64,000 nucleotides of DNA, from contig KQ964264.1 in the NCBI GenBank assembly GCA_001566295.1, positions 310,001-374,000 of the forward strand, in the 5' to 3' direction. Position numbers and translations under genes: made by a program. The DNA is from Microdochium bolleyi (Eukaryota; Ascomycota; Sordariomycetes; Xylariales; Microdochiaceae). Positions 21,117 through 31,600 of this stretch are shown piece by piece (position 1 is the stretch's first letter; every line of letters starts with the position of its first letter). A model generated the notes under the pieces. That model saw nothing but the letters and a program-made list of their open reading frames with translations, had not been told where the DNA came from and searched no databases.

Positions 21117-23050
21117 ATGTCGCCTACCACCCCGGATCGCTTTGTCCCGGCAAGGACCAGAGAGCCGCTGGCTGACCGTTACCACTCCACAAAGAGCCCG
21201 CACAAGTTGTCCCCTTCCGAGCGTCTCGTCCGCACCGAGGATGCTGGGCCCGATGTCTTTGTCAATCGTTTGGTCCGGTCGACTCCGCTCACGCCGCTCA
21301 CGCCGACACGCCGGCAGGCCGCCCGCAACACCGATCCGGATCATCACCAAGCAGGCACTGTCCTAAGTCTCTGGTCTTCACCCGCCAGCCCTTCGGAGCG
21401 CCAGGTCAGCCACGGCACCATCTAGGCAGTCGGCGGCGTGGTACCCATAAACCCTACGGCCATCAAGAGTGGGCGCGGGTCTCTGCTCAGTGCTGGAACC
21501 AATGCTCGCTTGTACAGGAGCGCTTTTGCCGGCACCAGGGCACGCACCGAACACGAGCAGGAGAGCCATGAGGGTCGTCTTGCCCTGGCTCTCAAGATGG
21601 ACCGGGTCTCGCGGATACTTGACTTCGATGGTCGTTTGACGTTTCCCCGCTGCAGGAGCAAGACCACATCACGACCACGCATCGACCAAAAGACTGCCTG
21701 GACCGGCTCTGAGTGGCTGCCCGGACGTCAGCAAACTGAGGCCCTGCCGCACAAGACCTGCCTGCTGCCCAGTGCCCCGTTCAAGTGAGTACAGCCATTC
21801 CATATCCAGTGAGCGTACTCTGACCTGACGCTAGGGTCCTGGACGCACCTGGCCTCCGTGATGACTTCTACTGCTCCATCATGGCCTATGACTCAAATTG
21901 CAACACGCTCGCAGTTGGGTTGGGAGGTCTCCTCTACGGCTGGGATGAAGAGGCGGGTGTGAAGTTGCTCAATGCCGGCTCGAGAGATAGCTCCTGGTTG
22001 ACAGCCATGGCATTCTCCTCAGAGGCCGGCGAGAAGTCCCTGCTCGCCTTTGGGAGATCAAACGGCCATCTCATGATCCTCTCCATGTACGACAGTCTGC
22101 TGCCGCGACTCGAGATTCAGCTGCCGTCGCCCATCGCCTGCATCAGCTGGCGTCCAATTCCAACACCGAGAAAGTCGCTCAATCCTTCCGGGTCTGGTGC
22201 CAACGTACTCGGAGAGGACCTGGTCGTGGGCGATGAGTCCGGCGATATCTACTACTATTCAGTCGAGTGGCCAGACAACTAGGAGGTCGCCCGCGACAAC
22301 TGGCCTGGCGCCATCACCCTGCTCGCTCACATCAAAGTTCACATACAGCAGGTATGCGGGCTCTCCTGGTCGACATTCGGAGACCAGTTTGCCACAGGAG
22401 GAAACGATAATCTCTGCTGTCTGTTCGACGCGGCAGCTGTTCTCGACAAGGCAGGCGATGGGCTGACTATCCGGTCGCTTCCCAGGGGCAGTGAGAAGCA
22501 CCAGTGGAAGCACGGCGCGGCAGTCAAGGCTATTGCTTTCTGCCCTTGGCGAAAAGGCTTGCTTGCAACAGGTGGCGGGTCCAACGACAAGTGCATTCAC
22601 TTCTACCATACGGCGTCAGGCGCGACTTTGGCCACGATTGCCGTATCATCGCAAGTCACGTCCCTCGTCTGGAGCACAACCCGCCGCGAGATCGCTGCGA
22701 CCTTTGGATATGCGCAGCCAGAACACCCATACAGAATCGCAGTCTTTGGCTGGCCAGAATGTCGTCAGATTGCAGCCATTCCATAGGAAGGAGAGCACCG
22801 AGCTCTATACGCCATCTCATATCCCGGGAGCCCGAGGGAGACACGCTACCGCAGGCCAAGAAAGCAGCAGAGCCGGACAGCGGTCGAAGGTTGCATCGTG
22901 GTCGCGAGCAGTGACGAGAGCATCAAGTTCCACGAGGTGTGGATGGCCGAGCGCAAGGCCACGACCGGACTAGGCTGTGGCGTGCTCGGTGGCAGCGACA
23001 TTCTGGAGATGACTGAGGGCATCGACAAGGAAGGAGACCTGATCCGCTGA
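21117..23050 (+). CDS. AMA1: AMA1-like meiotic APC/C activator (WD40, Cdc20/Cdh1 family) with three in-frame TAG codons
   Basis: Exons 21117-21784 and 21835-23050 (50-base intron, GTGAGT donor, CTGACG branch, CTAG acceptor) keep one frame of 628 codons. Cdc20-family marks are present end to end: a C-box (DRFVPAR) at residues 7-13, the PFKVLDAP junction leading into the propeller, WD40 blades (GGNDNLCCLFD, GGGSNDKCIHFY, VASSDESIKFHE), and a C-terminal Ile-Arg tail just before TGA 23048-23050. The frame is interrupted at codons 103 (21423-21425), 372 (22280-22282) and 540 (22784-22786), each time by TAG. There is no frameshift, TAA or TGA. Read as Trp, the three sites give IWAVGG, DNWEVARD and IPWEGEH. 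Ama1 activates the anaphase-promoting complex in meiosis and spore formation. Without recoding only a 102-residue fragment would be made. The likely mechanism is sexual-stage A-to-I editing of UAG to UGG. A young pseudogene is the alternative. Confidence 0.85.
21414..21445 (+). promoter_or_regulatory. Potential RNA hairpin around in-frame TAG 1 of the AMA1-like gene
   Basis: GGCACCA (21414-21420) can pair with TGGTACC (21439-21445) with one C-A mismatch, leaving an 18-base loop that contains TAG at 21423-21425. The candidate edited adenosine is 21424. Pairing was found by eye, without energy calculation. Confidence 0.4.
22269..22305 (+). promoter_or_regulatory. Potential RNA hairpin around in-frame TAG 2 of the AMA1-like gene
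   Basis: GGCCAG (22269-22274) and CTGGCC (22300-22305) are a perfect 6-base inverted repeat. The 25-base loop contains TAG at 22280-22282; the candidate edited adenosine is 22281. An inner GTCG/CGAC stem could form 3' of the TAG. Confidence 0.45.
22779..22789 (+). promoter_or_regulatory. Potential RNA hairpin around in-frame TAG 3 of the AMA1-like gene
   Basis: TTCC (22779-22782) pairs perfectly with GGAA (22786-22789) around the triloop ATA (22783-22785). The candidate edited adenosine of TAG, 22785, is the last loop base. A further C-G pair flanks one mismatch. Confidence 0.45.
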
Positions 23051-24015
23051 GGCGAGCAGGCGCACCGAGGGTAGATAAGGCTAAACAATACATTAATGAT
23101 CAGCTTTACTGCTACCTGTTACCACGCACCGCCCAACAGTGTGAGAAAATGCGTTCGTGTGGGGTCATCAGACCTTCGGGTCTTGAGATACTGGCAGCCT
23201 ACTCATCCTACTCATAACAAGTCGTCGACTGTCATCTGGTCGAGGCTGGTCGTGATCTGGAGCCGAGCTCGTACCAACCTCGGGATGCCGTCATGTGGTC
23301 ACGTTATCCCTTATCAGCAGACCAAGCGACCCCGCGCTCGCCGAAGACGTCACAGTGTGTCAGACGGCATCGTACCGTCTCGGTGTGCTCCTCCGGGTGG
23401 CTTGGCGCAGTTCATTGTTGCAGGAAACGACGAGACTGTGCGAGAACTAATAACTTGCCCTATTCGTAATCCCGAGTCCAGGCAGAAGATGCACTGCTTT
23501 GGGCCACACGGGCAGTGAGCGATGCCCGTGACACCCCACGGCCAAGCGCCTGCCCGCAGGAGTCATCCGCCTGGAGCGCGCCTTGCTCACGTCTCCACCT
23601 CCCGCCCTGCCCTACCTAAGAGAGGTACCTGGTGGAGACCGTGACCAATGTACCACCGCACACAACGCTCGGCTCAAGACACATCGAGGCGAGGCCCCTC
23701 AAGGTCATCCTTAACAGCCAGCCATGACTCCACCTGAGCTCACCAGTGACAGCTCGACCCTGGCGAGCCTGGTGCGCTGCCGCCAGCGCAGCTGCCTCAG
23801 GGTGTCTGCCTGGCCATACATCACCTGCGTCTCCAAGCCAGCCGGCGACTCATCACCCTCATCCTTTTCTCCCTCCAACAACCATCTCCAACGGCAGTTT
23901 CCACCTGTCGTGACAGCCTCTAGACCTCTCGACGAAGACTCTCTCCAACAACCTTTTCCTCTCTGCATCGATTACAACACTCCGTCAACCCGACGACCCA
24001 CACACAGCCGCCATC
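23051..24015. promoter_or_regulatory. ATG8 promoter and leader with an overlapping upstream ORF
   Basis: Nearly 1 kb lies before ATG8. An upstream ATG at 23724 opens a frame that runs to 24404, out of frame with ATG8 and across its start codon. Unless a leader intron removes it or transcription starts downstream, it would reduce ATG8 translation. The last 150 bases are C/T and A rich as in fungal leaders. No other gene is seen. Confidence 0.45.
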
Positions 24016-24722
24016 ATGCGTTCCAAGTTCAAGGACGAGCACCCCTTCGAGAAGCGCAAGGCCGAGGCGGAGCGCATCCGCCAGAAGTACGCCGACCGCA
24101 TTCCTGTAGGTCTCCCTCGCATTTCTTCATCTGCTTCCATCTCAATATCGCCGTCGCCATCGCCCTCTCTTCCCGCATCACCAGCATCACGCCCAAAGCA
24201 CCAACCGCCTCACCGCTCCGCCCTTCGGTGAAGCTACCCCGCGCGATACCGGCGCTGCTGCCTTGTGCTACCGCAACCAACCATTTTGACCGCATCCTTG
24301 TGCTTTGCCGAAAGGGTTTCTTCACCGCTCAAAAGCTAACCTCACCGCCCAAAACGCTAGGTCATCTGCGAAAAGGTCGAAAAGTCGGACATTGCGACGA
24401 TTGACAAGAAGAAGTACCTGGTCCCCGCGGACCTGACCGTGGGCCAGTTCGTCTACGTCATCCGCAAGCGCATCAAGCTCTCCCCCGAGAAGGCCATCTT
24501 CATCTTTGTCGAGGAGGTCCTGCCTCCGACAGCGGCGTTGATGAGCAGCATCTACGAGGAGCACAAGGACGAGGACGGGTAAGTTTTCTTGCGTCGCTTG
24601 CTGGACCAACCAGAACTCTCTTGCGCACTGAGAAATAGTAAAGCTAACTTGTTTGACCCTCTTGCAGCTTCCTCTACATTACATACTCAGGCGAGAACAC
24701 ATTCGGCGAGGAGCTTTCTTGA
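24016..24722 (+). CDS. ATG8: Ubiquitin-like autophagy protein Atg8
   Basis: Exons 24016-24105, 24361-24578 and 24668-24722 encode 120 residues. The first intron is long (255 bases, CTAACCTC branch), the second 89 bases. The sequence is the highly conserved Atg8 fold: RSKFKDEHPFEKRKAEAERI, then VICEKVEKSDI, KKKYLVPADLTVGQFVYVIR and LYITYSGENTFG. Atg4 would cleave after Gly116, removing the last four residues (EELS). Gly116 is then conjugated to phosphatidylethanolamine by Atg7/Atg3, and Atg8-PE drives autophagosome growth and cargo selection. Length and intron phases fit the family. Confidence 0.97.
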
Positions 24723-26635
24723 GCTGCCAGCTTTCGACAGTTCATACCCAGTTCGGCCTGGACCGATGGGCCGTCCCAGCGACGCGGACATCGGATCGGA
24801 GCGAATCATGACCGTCTCTGCGCCTGTTTTGTGATTGAGAGGCCTCGGCGTTCCGGAATTTGACGACCTTACTTGCGCGTTACTTCATTTGAACTTATCG
24901 GTGGATAATGGATAAAGGGCAGACCATAAGCGCGGCAAAACGTCACGATTCTGCTGTGAGTGCAAGCAGGACGAACACAGCTCCACGCGCACCAGTGATC
25001 GGGAGACCTGGCCACGTCAAGCCATGGTCGTGGCAGCATGGTTGAGAGGTCACGATGTCTTCTTTGCTTCGAGAAGCGTCGTCTTCCTTATTGTCTTTAT
25101 GACCTCTGTAGCCTCCGCTTCGAGAATGACTTTGTGCCGCCACCCAGTGCCGTTGTCGCATGGAGCTCACCGTGATTTCCTTGTGACGTGCCTGCCCCAG
25201 AGCTCCGTGCTCCACCCCGGGCCATGGCGCCGCCGGCACCGGCTGGCCCTCCTTGCACAACCGTCAGCTGTGCGATCCTGACGAGCGTCGAGGTATGGTC
25301 TCTGGCCTTGTTGCGCGCAGGCGTCCGCATGTCGCGAATTAAGCCTTTTCTTCGTGATCCTGAGCCCAGGTTGTCCTTTATGGTGGGCTTGATACATCCA
25401 TTCGCCTAGCTGAGTGGCAGTGAGTGAGTGGCAGCACGGGAGATCACCGTACTGGTCTCGTGCCTTTTCTATCTAACTTGAACCCCGAAATCTTTATAGA
25501 TAGGATTTTTCCATTGTCGGGATGTTGGTTGTTTCAGTCTTATTAAGGGACTTTTTCTAGGTTTTCTTTCTTTGTTTGAGTTTTCTCATGTTTATCGATA
25601 CTTTTCAATCTATGTACTATTTGCTGTTGAGTCTTGGGGGAATGGTCTTGGACGTTTGTGGAAGCTCTCTCTCCGGTATGTGCTGGTGGGGGTGCCGATG
25701 CACGGCATTTCCCGGGAGAAGACCGTAAACAACGGTGTCGATGCACATCTTGGACATTGTCTTGATGTCTGGCGGAGGAGGCCGGTCGAGTTGCAGCTGG
25801 GGAAGATACAGTTTCCTCCTGGCGTGGCCTAGAACAGGATACATGGCAATATACTCTCGAGGCTGCAGAGACCATTCGAGCAGGTAATTGACGAGTGTCA
25901 CATCGCTATCTCGGGAGCCGTGCCTGCCGTGAGATACGAGTCGTGGTGGGATTGTTGCGCAGGCCTGGGGAAGGCAGTTGCACGCCCCAGTGGCCAGTGG
26001 CCTTGCCGTGTCGCTCCTTCCCTGATCGACAACGCTTGGCGGTGGCCCAATCAGCAGGCGGATCGCGCCTTGCGGGCAGCGGGCGCGCCTTCTCGGAAGG
26101 GCAGGTGCGTTGCAGCGGTGCCCACCCGCTGACCCTTGCCCTCTCCCCAGGTCACCACAACCTGATATTACACCAGGGCGACGATCGGCCTGCTCACCAC
26201 CAGTCGAGCCAGGTACAGCCACTGCCGAGATGCGATGCTGCTCCCGTACGGGTGCTCCGGTCGACTGCCGTGATCCGCTCGCGCCGCCAAGCCCCAATCA
26301 AGAAGGTTCCCTCGACCCCGGATGCGGGCAGAGACCACCACCTCCCGCTTTGGACCACGTCGCTCGGCGCATAATCGATGCCCAGTATGCAATCTGGGAT
26401 CGGGGGACACAACAATGGGAGCACGCCGAGCTCGAGTCAAGCAGTCACCAGGCCCCAATGGCTCGCATAAAGACCACGCACGCCCGCCTCGTGGATCGAC
26501 GGTGGTCTCTGGCTCTCCTTTTGGACCTCAGCCAGGCACTCCTTCACTGCGACTGACCTGCTCGTGCTTCTGTGGTATTCCTCCCTGATCTGCTGTCCAA
26601 GCCCCCCGCGACATTTCACCACCACCGCCGCCACC
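24723..26635. other. Intergenic, about 1.9 kb, with weak coding-like remnants on the minus strand
   Basis: The ATG8 3' UTR and the promoter of the M14 peptidase lie here. On the minus strand, segments near 25620-25900 and 26200-26424 translate to fairly natural-looking peptides (VNYLLEWSLQPREYIAMYPV; GRWWSLPASGVEGTFLIGAW). I could not join them into a gene with good splice sites and recognise no family, so no CDS is called. Confidence 0.35.
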
Positions 26636-27931
26636 ATGAAGGCCTCCGTCCTCCTCGGCCTCGCGGCCCTGTCCTCGTCCGGCCTCGCCTGCCTGCTGCC
26701 CGAGGAGCGTGACACGACGACTGTCCACAAGGTCGTCCGCCGCCAGGGCAACAGCGGCACCCCCGTCGGCACCGGCGACCGCTTCAACGGCGGCGCCGTC
26801 GTGCCCCGCGGCCTCGGCTCTCAGACCACCACCTTCAGCACCCTCCTGAACCCCACAGAGGTCATCAGCGGCCTCAAGGCTCTTGCCACCACCTACGGCA
26901 TCGCCACCTTCCAGACCCCCTACAAGACCTACAACGGCGCCACCATCTGGGGTGCCCAGGTCGGCGGCTCCGGCTCCGGCAACTCGGCCTACAAGGTCTA
27001 CCTCAACGGCAACATCCACGCCCGCGAGCGCGGCTCCATGGACAACATCCTCTACTTCATCTCCGACCTGCTCTACGCAAACAAGAACAACGTCGGCCTC
27101 AAGTACGGCTCAAAGTCCTTCACCGCCGCCCAGGTCAAGACCGCCCTCGCCGCCGGCATCGTCTTCATCCCCAACTCCAACCCGGACGGCGTCGCCTACG
27201 ACCAGTCCTCCAACAGCTGCTGGCGCAAGAACCGCCGCCCCAACTCGGGCGGCAGCTTCGGCGTCGACCTGAACCGCAACTTCGACTTCCTCTGGGACTA
27301 CACCAAGAAGTTCGCCAGCAGCGTCTCGGGCAGCGTCGCCTCGACCAACCCCACCGCTGAGACCTACCACGGCACCGCCGCCTTCTCCGAGCCCGAGACC
27401 AAGAGCATCAAGTGGGTGTTCGACAACTACCCCAGCGTCAGCTGGTTCATCGACCTGCACTCGTACACGGGCGACGTCCTCTACAGCTGGGGCTCTGACA
27501 CCAACCAGGTCCAGTACCCCTACATGAACTTCCAAAACAGCACCTACGACGGCGTCCGCGGCATCCTCAGCGACACCGCCGGCTCCGGCAAGGGCTACGG
27601 CGAGTACCTCCCGGCGGCTGAGAACACCAAGAACCAGGCTGTGGCCAAGCGCCTCGCCGCCGGCCTCACCGCGGGTGCCGGCCGTACCTACGGCGCCATC
27701 CAGTCGTCCTCGCTCTACCCGACCTCGGGCGCCAGCGACGACTACGCCTTCGCCCGCCACTTTGTTAACCCGGCCCAGACCCTCGTCCACTCGTACACCA
27801 TCGAGTTCGGCTTCGGCGAGTCCGGCTCCTGCCCCTTCTACCCCAGCGTCGCCAACTACAACCAGCACATCCGCGCCACCAGCGCCGGTTTCCTCGAGTT
27901 CCTGCTCGCCGCCACCGAGCAGGGTCTTTAA
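26636..27931 (+). CDS. Secreted zinc carboxypeptidase, peptidase family M14
   Basis: A single exon of 431 residues. The start at 26636 has a good context (CCACCATGA) and gives a signal peptide (MKASVLLGLAALSSSGLAC). The short pro-region contains a dibasic site (VVRRQ, about residue 36). The catalytic domain shows the zinc site HARE (His128, Glu131) and His275 in DLHSY, substrate-binding DLNRNFDF, and catalytic Glu390 in EFGFGES. The pro-region is much shorter than the roughly 90 residues of classical A/B-type procarboxypeptidases. The enzyme would trim C-terminal residues from extracellular peptides; side-chain preference is not readable here. Codon use is strongly C-ending, suggesting high expression. 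Confidence 0.93.
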   Translation: MKASVLLGLAALSSSGLACLLPEERDTTTVHKVVRRQGNSGTPVGTGDRFNGGAVVPRGLGSQTTTFSTLLNPTEVISGLKALATTYGIATFQTPYKTYNGATIWGAQVGGSGSGNSAYKVYLNGNIHARERGSMDNILYFISDLLYANKNNVGLKYGSKSFTAAQVKTALAAGIVFIPNSNPDGVAYDQSSNSCWRKNRRPNSGGSFGVDLNRNFDFLWDYTKKFASSVSGSVASTNPTAETYHGTAAFSEPETKSIKWVFDNYPSVSWFIDLHSYTGDVLYSWGSDTNQVQYPYMNFQNSTYDGVRGILSDTAGSGKGYGEYLPAAENTKNQAVAKRLAAGLTAGAGRTYGAIQSSSLYPTSGASDDYAFARHFVNPAQTLVHSYTIEFGFGESGSCPFYPSVANYNQHIRATSAGFLEFLLAATEQGL

Positions 27932-28624
27932 AGCTGGGGCAGGGCAGAGAAACAAAACAAAAAAAAGCGAAACGCGATGTCTGTTGATTGGTGATGAATT
28001 ATTAGCGAAGCGAGCACATGCCACGCGCGGAGTTGTGGAGCGCGACGAGGTTGGTGGCTGGAGATGTCGAAGCGGGATGTTTTCGACTTTTAAACTTCTT
28101 CATGTTGATACTTTTTTACTTTGGGGAATGAGTCTGTAGATATGACAATATGATGAACACCGACGAACATACACTGCAACATCAGCGTCCTCTTCAGACA
28201 TGACGCCCCCGTGCCATCATACCTACTCGCCTGCATCAGTGACACTTGTTTTGCTGGAGTGAATCAGTTGAATGGTCCCAGTGCGTTAGACCCGGGAAAC
28301 ACAGATTCGAGCGAGCGCTGTACGTCGGACATGGAAGCCCTGCTTTCGTCCTGGATGGCAACAACTTAGGAAACCTGGCAGCACAATCGTCGGCTGTCAA
28401 ACACGGAGCGGCTACCAGAAGAGTTTGGGTGACAATTTTACTTTCTTTTTGTGGCTTCCCAGTCAACTCGAGGAAGAAAGATGAGAGAACACACACGAGA
28501 GGCCTACAGGAGCCCTCCTAATCCCGACTCCCTCTACCTGCCAGCAGCCAGTTCCTTCGGTCTATTTGTACACGTGATCCAGGATAACCGGAATCTCCCA
28601 CAAGTGGCCGTGAGACGAGCTGAC
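27932..28624. other. Intergenic between convergent genes
   Basis: This holds the 3' ends of the M14 peptidase (+) and ARG1 (-). An A-rich stretch at 27951-27966 follows the peptidase stop. No gene seen. Confidence 0.5.
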
Positions 28625-31600
28625 TTAGAACTTCTGGCCGGCCTCGGCCTTTTGGAGACCGAACTTCTTGAGGCGGATGGCGTTGATGGTGACGAAGCCG
28701 GACTGTGTCACGCACGAGCACTTGTTAGCATACCTGTGCGGTTTGTGCACACACTGGATAGTCTGGCCAGTGCAACAGACTTCCATGCAAAGGAAGGGCG
28801 AAGGGTGCGAGGGGTATGGTAAGAGAGTACTCACAGTCTCAGAGGGGTCAAAGGTGGTGAGCGAGTCCATGGACGCGTCCTCCTCAGAGTACAGCTTCTC
28901 CTGGGAGGTGCGGCCCAGGCAGTACGCGTTGCCCTTGTACAGGCGGAGGCGGACCTCGCCGTTGACACGCTGCTGGGAGAAGTCGAGCGAGGCTGAGTAA
29001 CAAAAAGAAATGATAGGGTTAGTGAGACAGTTTGTTCGCATGGAAAGTGACGTCGATATGCGGGGGCGGGGAAAGCGTATGGTGGACTCACGCTGGAGGA
29101 ACTCGCGCTCGGGGCTGAAGTAGTAGCCGTTGTACAGCAGCTCAGACCACTGCTTGGAGAGGTTGTCGCGGAGGGAGCGAACGCGGCCGTCGAGGACACT
29201 GGAGGGACGTCAGTAGATATTCTGAGGTACGATGTGGTCTTGAGAGCAGACTTACAGGCCCTCGAGGGAGATGTGCGCAAGGCGGAGGATGGTCATGGCG
29301 GGCGAGTCTGCGGATCGTCAGTACCAGAGTAAATCGGTGTTATAGTGGCAACGTCACGTACCGTAGCAGCCACGAGACTTGAGACCGATGAAACTAGTCT
29401 GGATTAGTATCGCAGCGGATTGGGAATGCTTGCATAATAGAGGCATACCGGTTCTCGACGATATCCTGTTGCACAAGTCAGCGACCTAGTCACATAGACC
29501 GAATTGCGGAGGGAACACTTACGACACGGCCAACACCGTGCTCCTTGCCGAGGTTGTTCAGCAGCTCGAACAGCTCAACCGAGTCGGTCGAGGTCTGGTT
29601 GGGCGCGACAACCTTGACGGGCAGACCCTTGTCGAAGTGGACGGCGATGTCGACGGGCGTGTCGGGGGCCTTGAGCGGCGAGATGGTGCGGGTCCACATC
29701 TCTTCCGGGGGAGTGACGTTGGGGTCCTCGAGCATGCCAGCCTCGTACGAGCAGTGGGCTGAGTGTGTGTTAGTGCGAGTCCCGGTTCGAGGAGTGGAAG
29801 GTAAGGCGTACCGAAGTTGTCGTCCTGTTGTCTGATTAGAGCCAAGCTCGGGACCATTGCTTCAAGGGAGGGAGCTTACCATGGAGTAGGGCTTAGCCTT
29901 GGTGCTGGTGACGGGAATGCCTGGGAGATGTAAGCCAGTGCGTCTGGGTCGGGTCGTACAAGAGAGACCTACCCTTCTGCTCAGCGTAGTCGAGCAGGTC
30001 GTTGCGGCCCTATGCGATACTGGTTAGTATTAAAATCAGAGATTTGTACATGTCGCGCGGCGGATTTGCTAGCACGGATCGACAGCTGCTGGTTTCGTTC
30101 AGGCCTGCCGAAAATCTCGATTGAGGAGGCGCGCATCTTGCGAGATCGAAAGGACGTTGCGAACGAAGGATGCCAAGGTTGTCGTAGAGCAGGCGCAACT
30201 GCCAGCCAAAGGACTAGATTGGGATGCTCGTAGCCCGTGGTTCGTCGGGCTGAGTTGATAAACCCCTTGGTTGTGATTCTTTCAAGGGGGCCGGAGATTC
30301 GCCATGTCGCAATCGTTCCCACATTGGTTTCTGGAGACAGAATGATCAAAGGCATGCACGTTTCGGCTTACCTGGAAGCGGTTGTAGAAAGCAGGGTCTG
30401 CGCACCACAGTCAGCACTCTGAGACCTCCCCTTCCTGCTCGGACTGGACCAAACACGTACCACGCCACGGGGCGATGACCTTGATTTCGGGGTTGATGGT
30501 GTAGAAAGCGAACTCGAAGCGGATTTGGTCGTTGCTATATATCGATGTGAGTCGTGGTGTTCGCCAGTGTCGGTCGAACTTGCTGCGTAGAAACGTACCC
30601 CTTTCCAGTCTGCAGGAACAGTGACGTTAGCACGAGATCATAGAACGTCAATGAATGGGGGTTTGCACGCAAATTCACTTACGCAGCCGTGAGAAACGAA
30701 CTGGCAGCTATTTTTCGACGTGTCAGTTCCCAAGTCAAATCGTTCTTTTATGTCTTCTCGAGTCGGTCTTACCCAGTGTCGAGCGCAGCCTTCATCTGGC
30801 CACGAGCGATAACGGGGCGGGCCAGCGAGGTACCTGTGATACCGTTAGTAGTTGCACCTTATCTCCTAATCCGTCCTTTCGCAAACCCACCGAGCAGGTA
30901 CTGGTCCTCGTAGATGGCGTTCTGTGTCGGATCGTGTCAGTGGGGGCTTGTTGTCGTCAGCAAGTCGAGAGGGCTTCTCACGCATTGGACGGCTTTCCAG
31001 CATAGCCTGCGAGTATTCTCATTAGCTCTCATCTAACCCTGTGCCTCTGTCTGGTACGATTGTGGTCGACCACTTACTCCTCAACGAACTCGCGCTTGAG
31101 ATCATCGATGATCATCTGTTGCCGGGAGTTAGTGTTGTGATACCGCGGAGGGTTGCGTGGTCGTGGAGACATGCCTTCTCAGCACCGATCTGGAGAGCTG
31201 TTTTCGCAATGAGATGTTAGTCATTCGTTTCAGGTTGGGGTTTGCGGTGTCGCATCGCCTGTGTCTGGATTTCTCGTGGGGTTCGGGGCTGGGGCTGTTG
31301 CATACCCTTCTTCTCGACGGCGGCCCAGTCTGTAATACGATTAGCTAGCTGCGCAACAATTGCGAAGTTCGGTTGGAGATCAGGAGCTTACCCTCCTCCT
31401 GGCCGACATTGGCGAGGTAGCAGCTGTAGACGGGTCAGTTCGAGTGTCGTGGGGCATTAAGCCAGCCGGTGAGGTCGTCGGGCATGCGCAGAGCTCCAAG
31501 CTCTGCGGGGAAGGTAACGTACACGACGGAGTAGCTGCAAGATTTCAGTTAGCTGCAAGTTGCACGAGTAACATCTGCTGGAATCTCCTTACCCTTCCTC

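Noticed and set aside
21117..23050. Three or four separate small genes, or a plain pseudogene, at the AMA1-like locus
   Set aside because: The pieces are parts of one WD40 protein in one frame, with conserved sequence after every stop and intact terminal motifs. Recoding is the simpler reading, although only RNA data can settle it.
27110..28024. Minus-strand frame of 304 codons, Gly/Val/Ala-rich
   Set aside because: Shadow of the strongly biased M14 peptidase codons.
30010..30371. Separate gene inside the 362-base ARG1 intron
   Set aside because: The frame crossing this intron gives no recognisable protein, and both flanks splice cleanly to ARG1.
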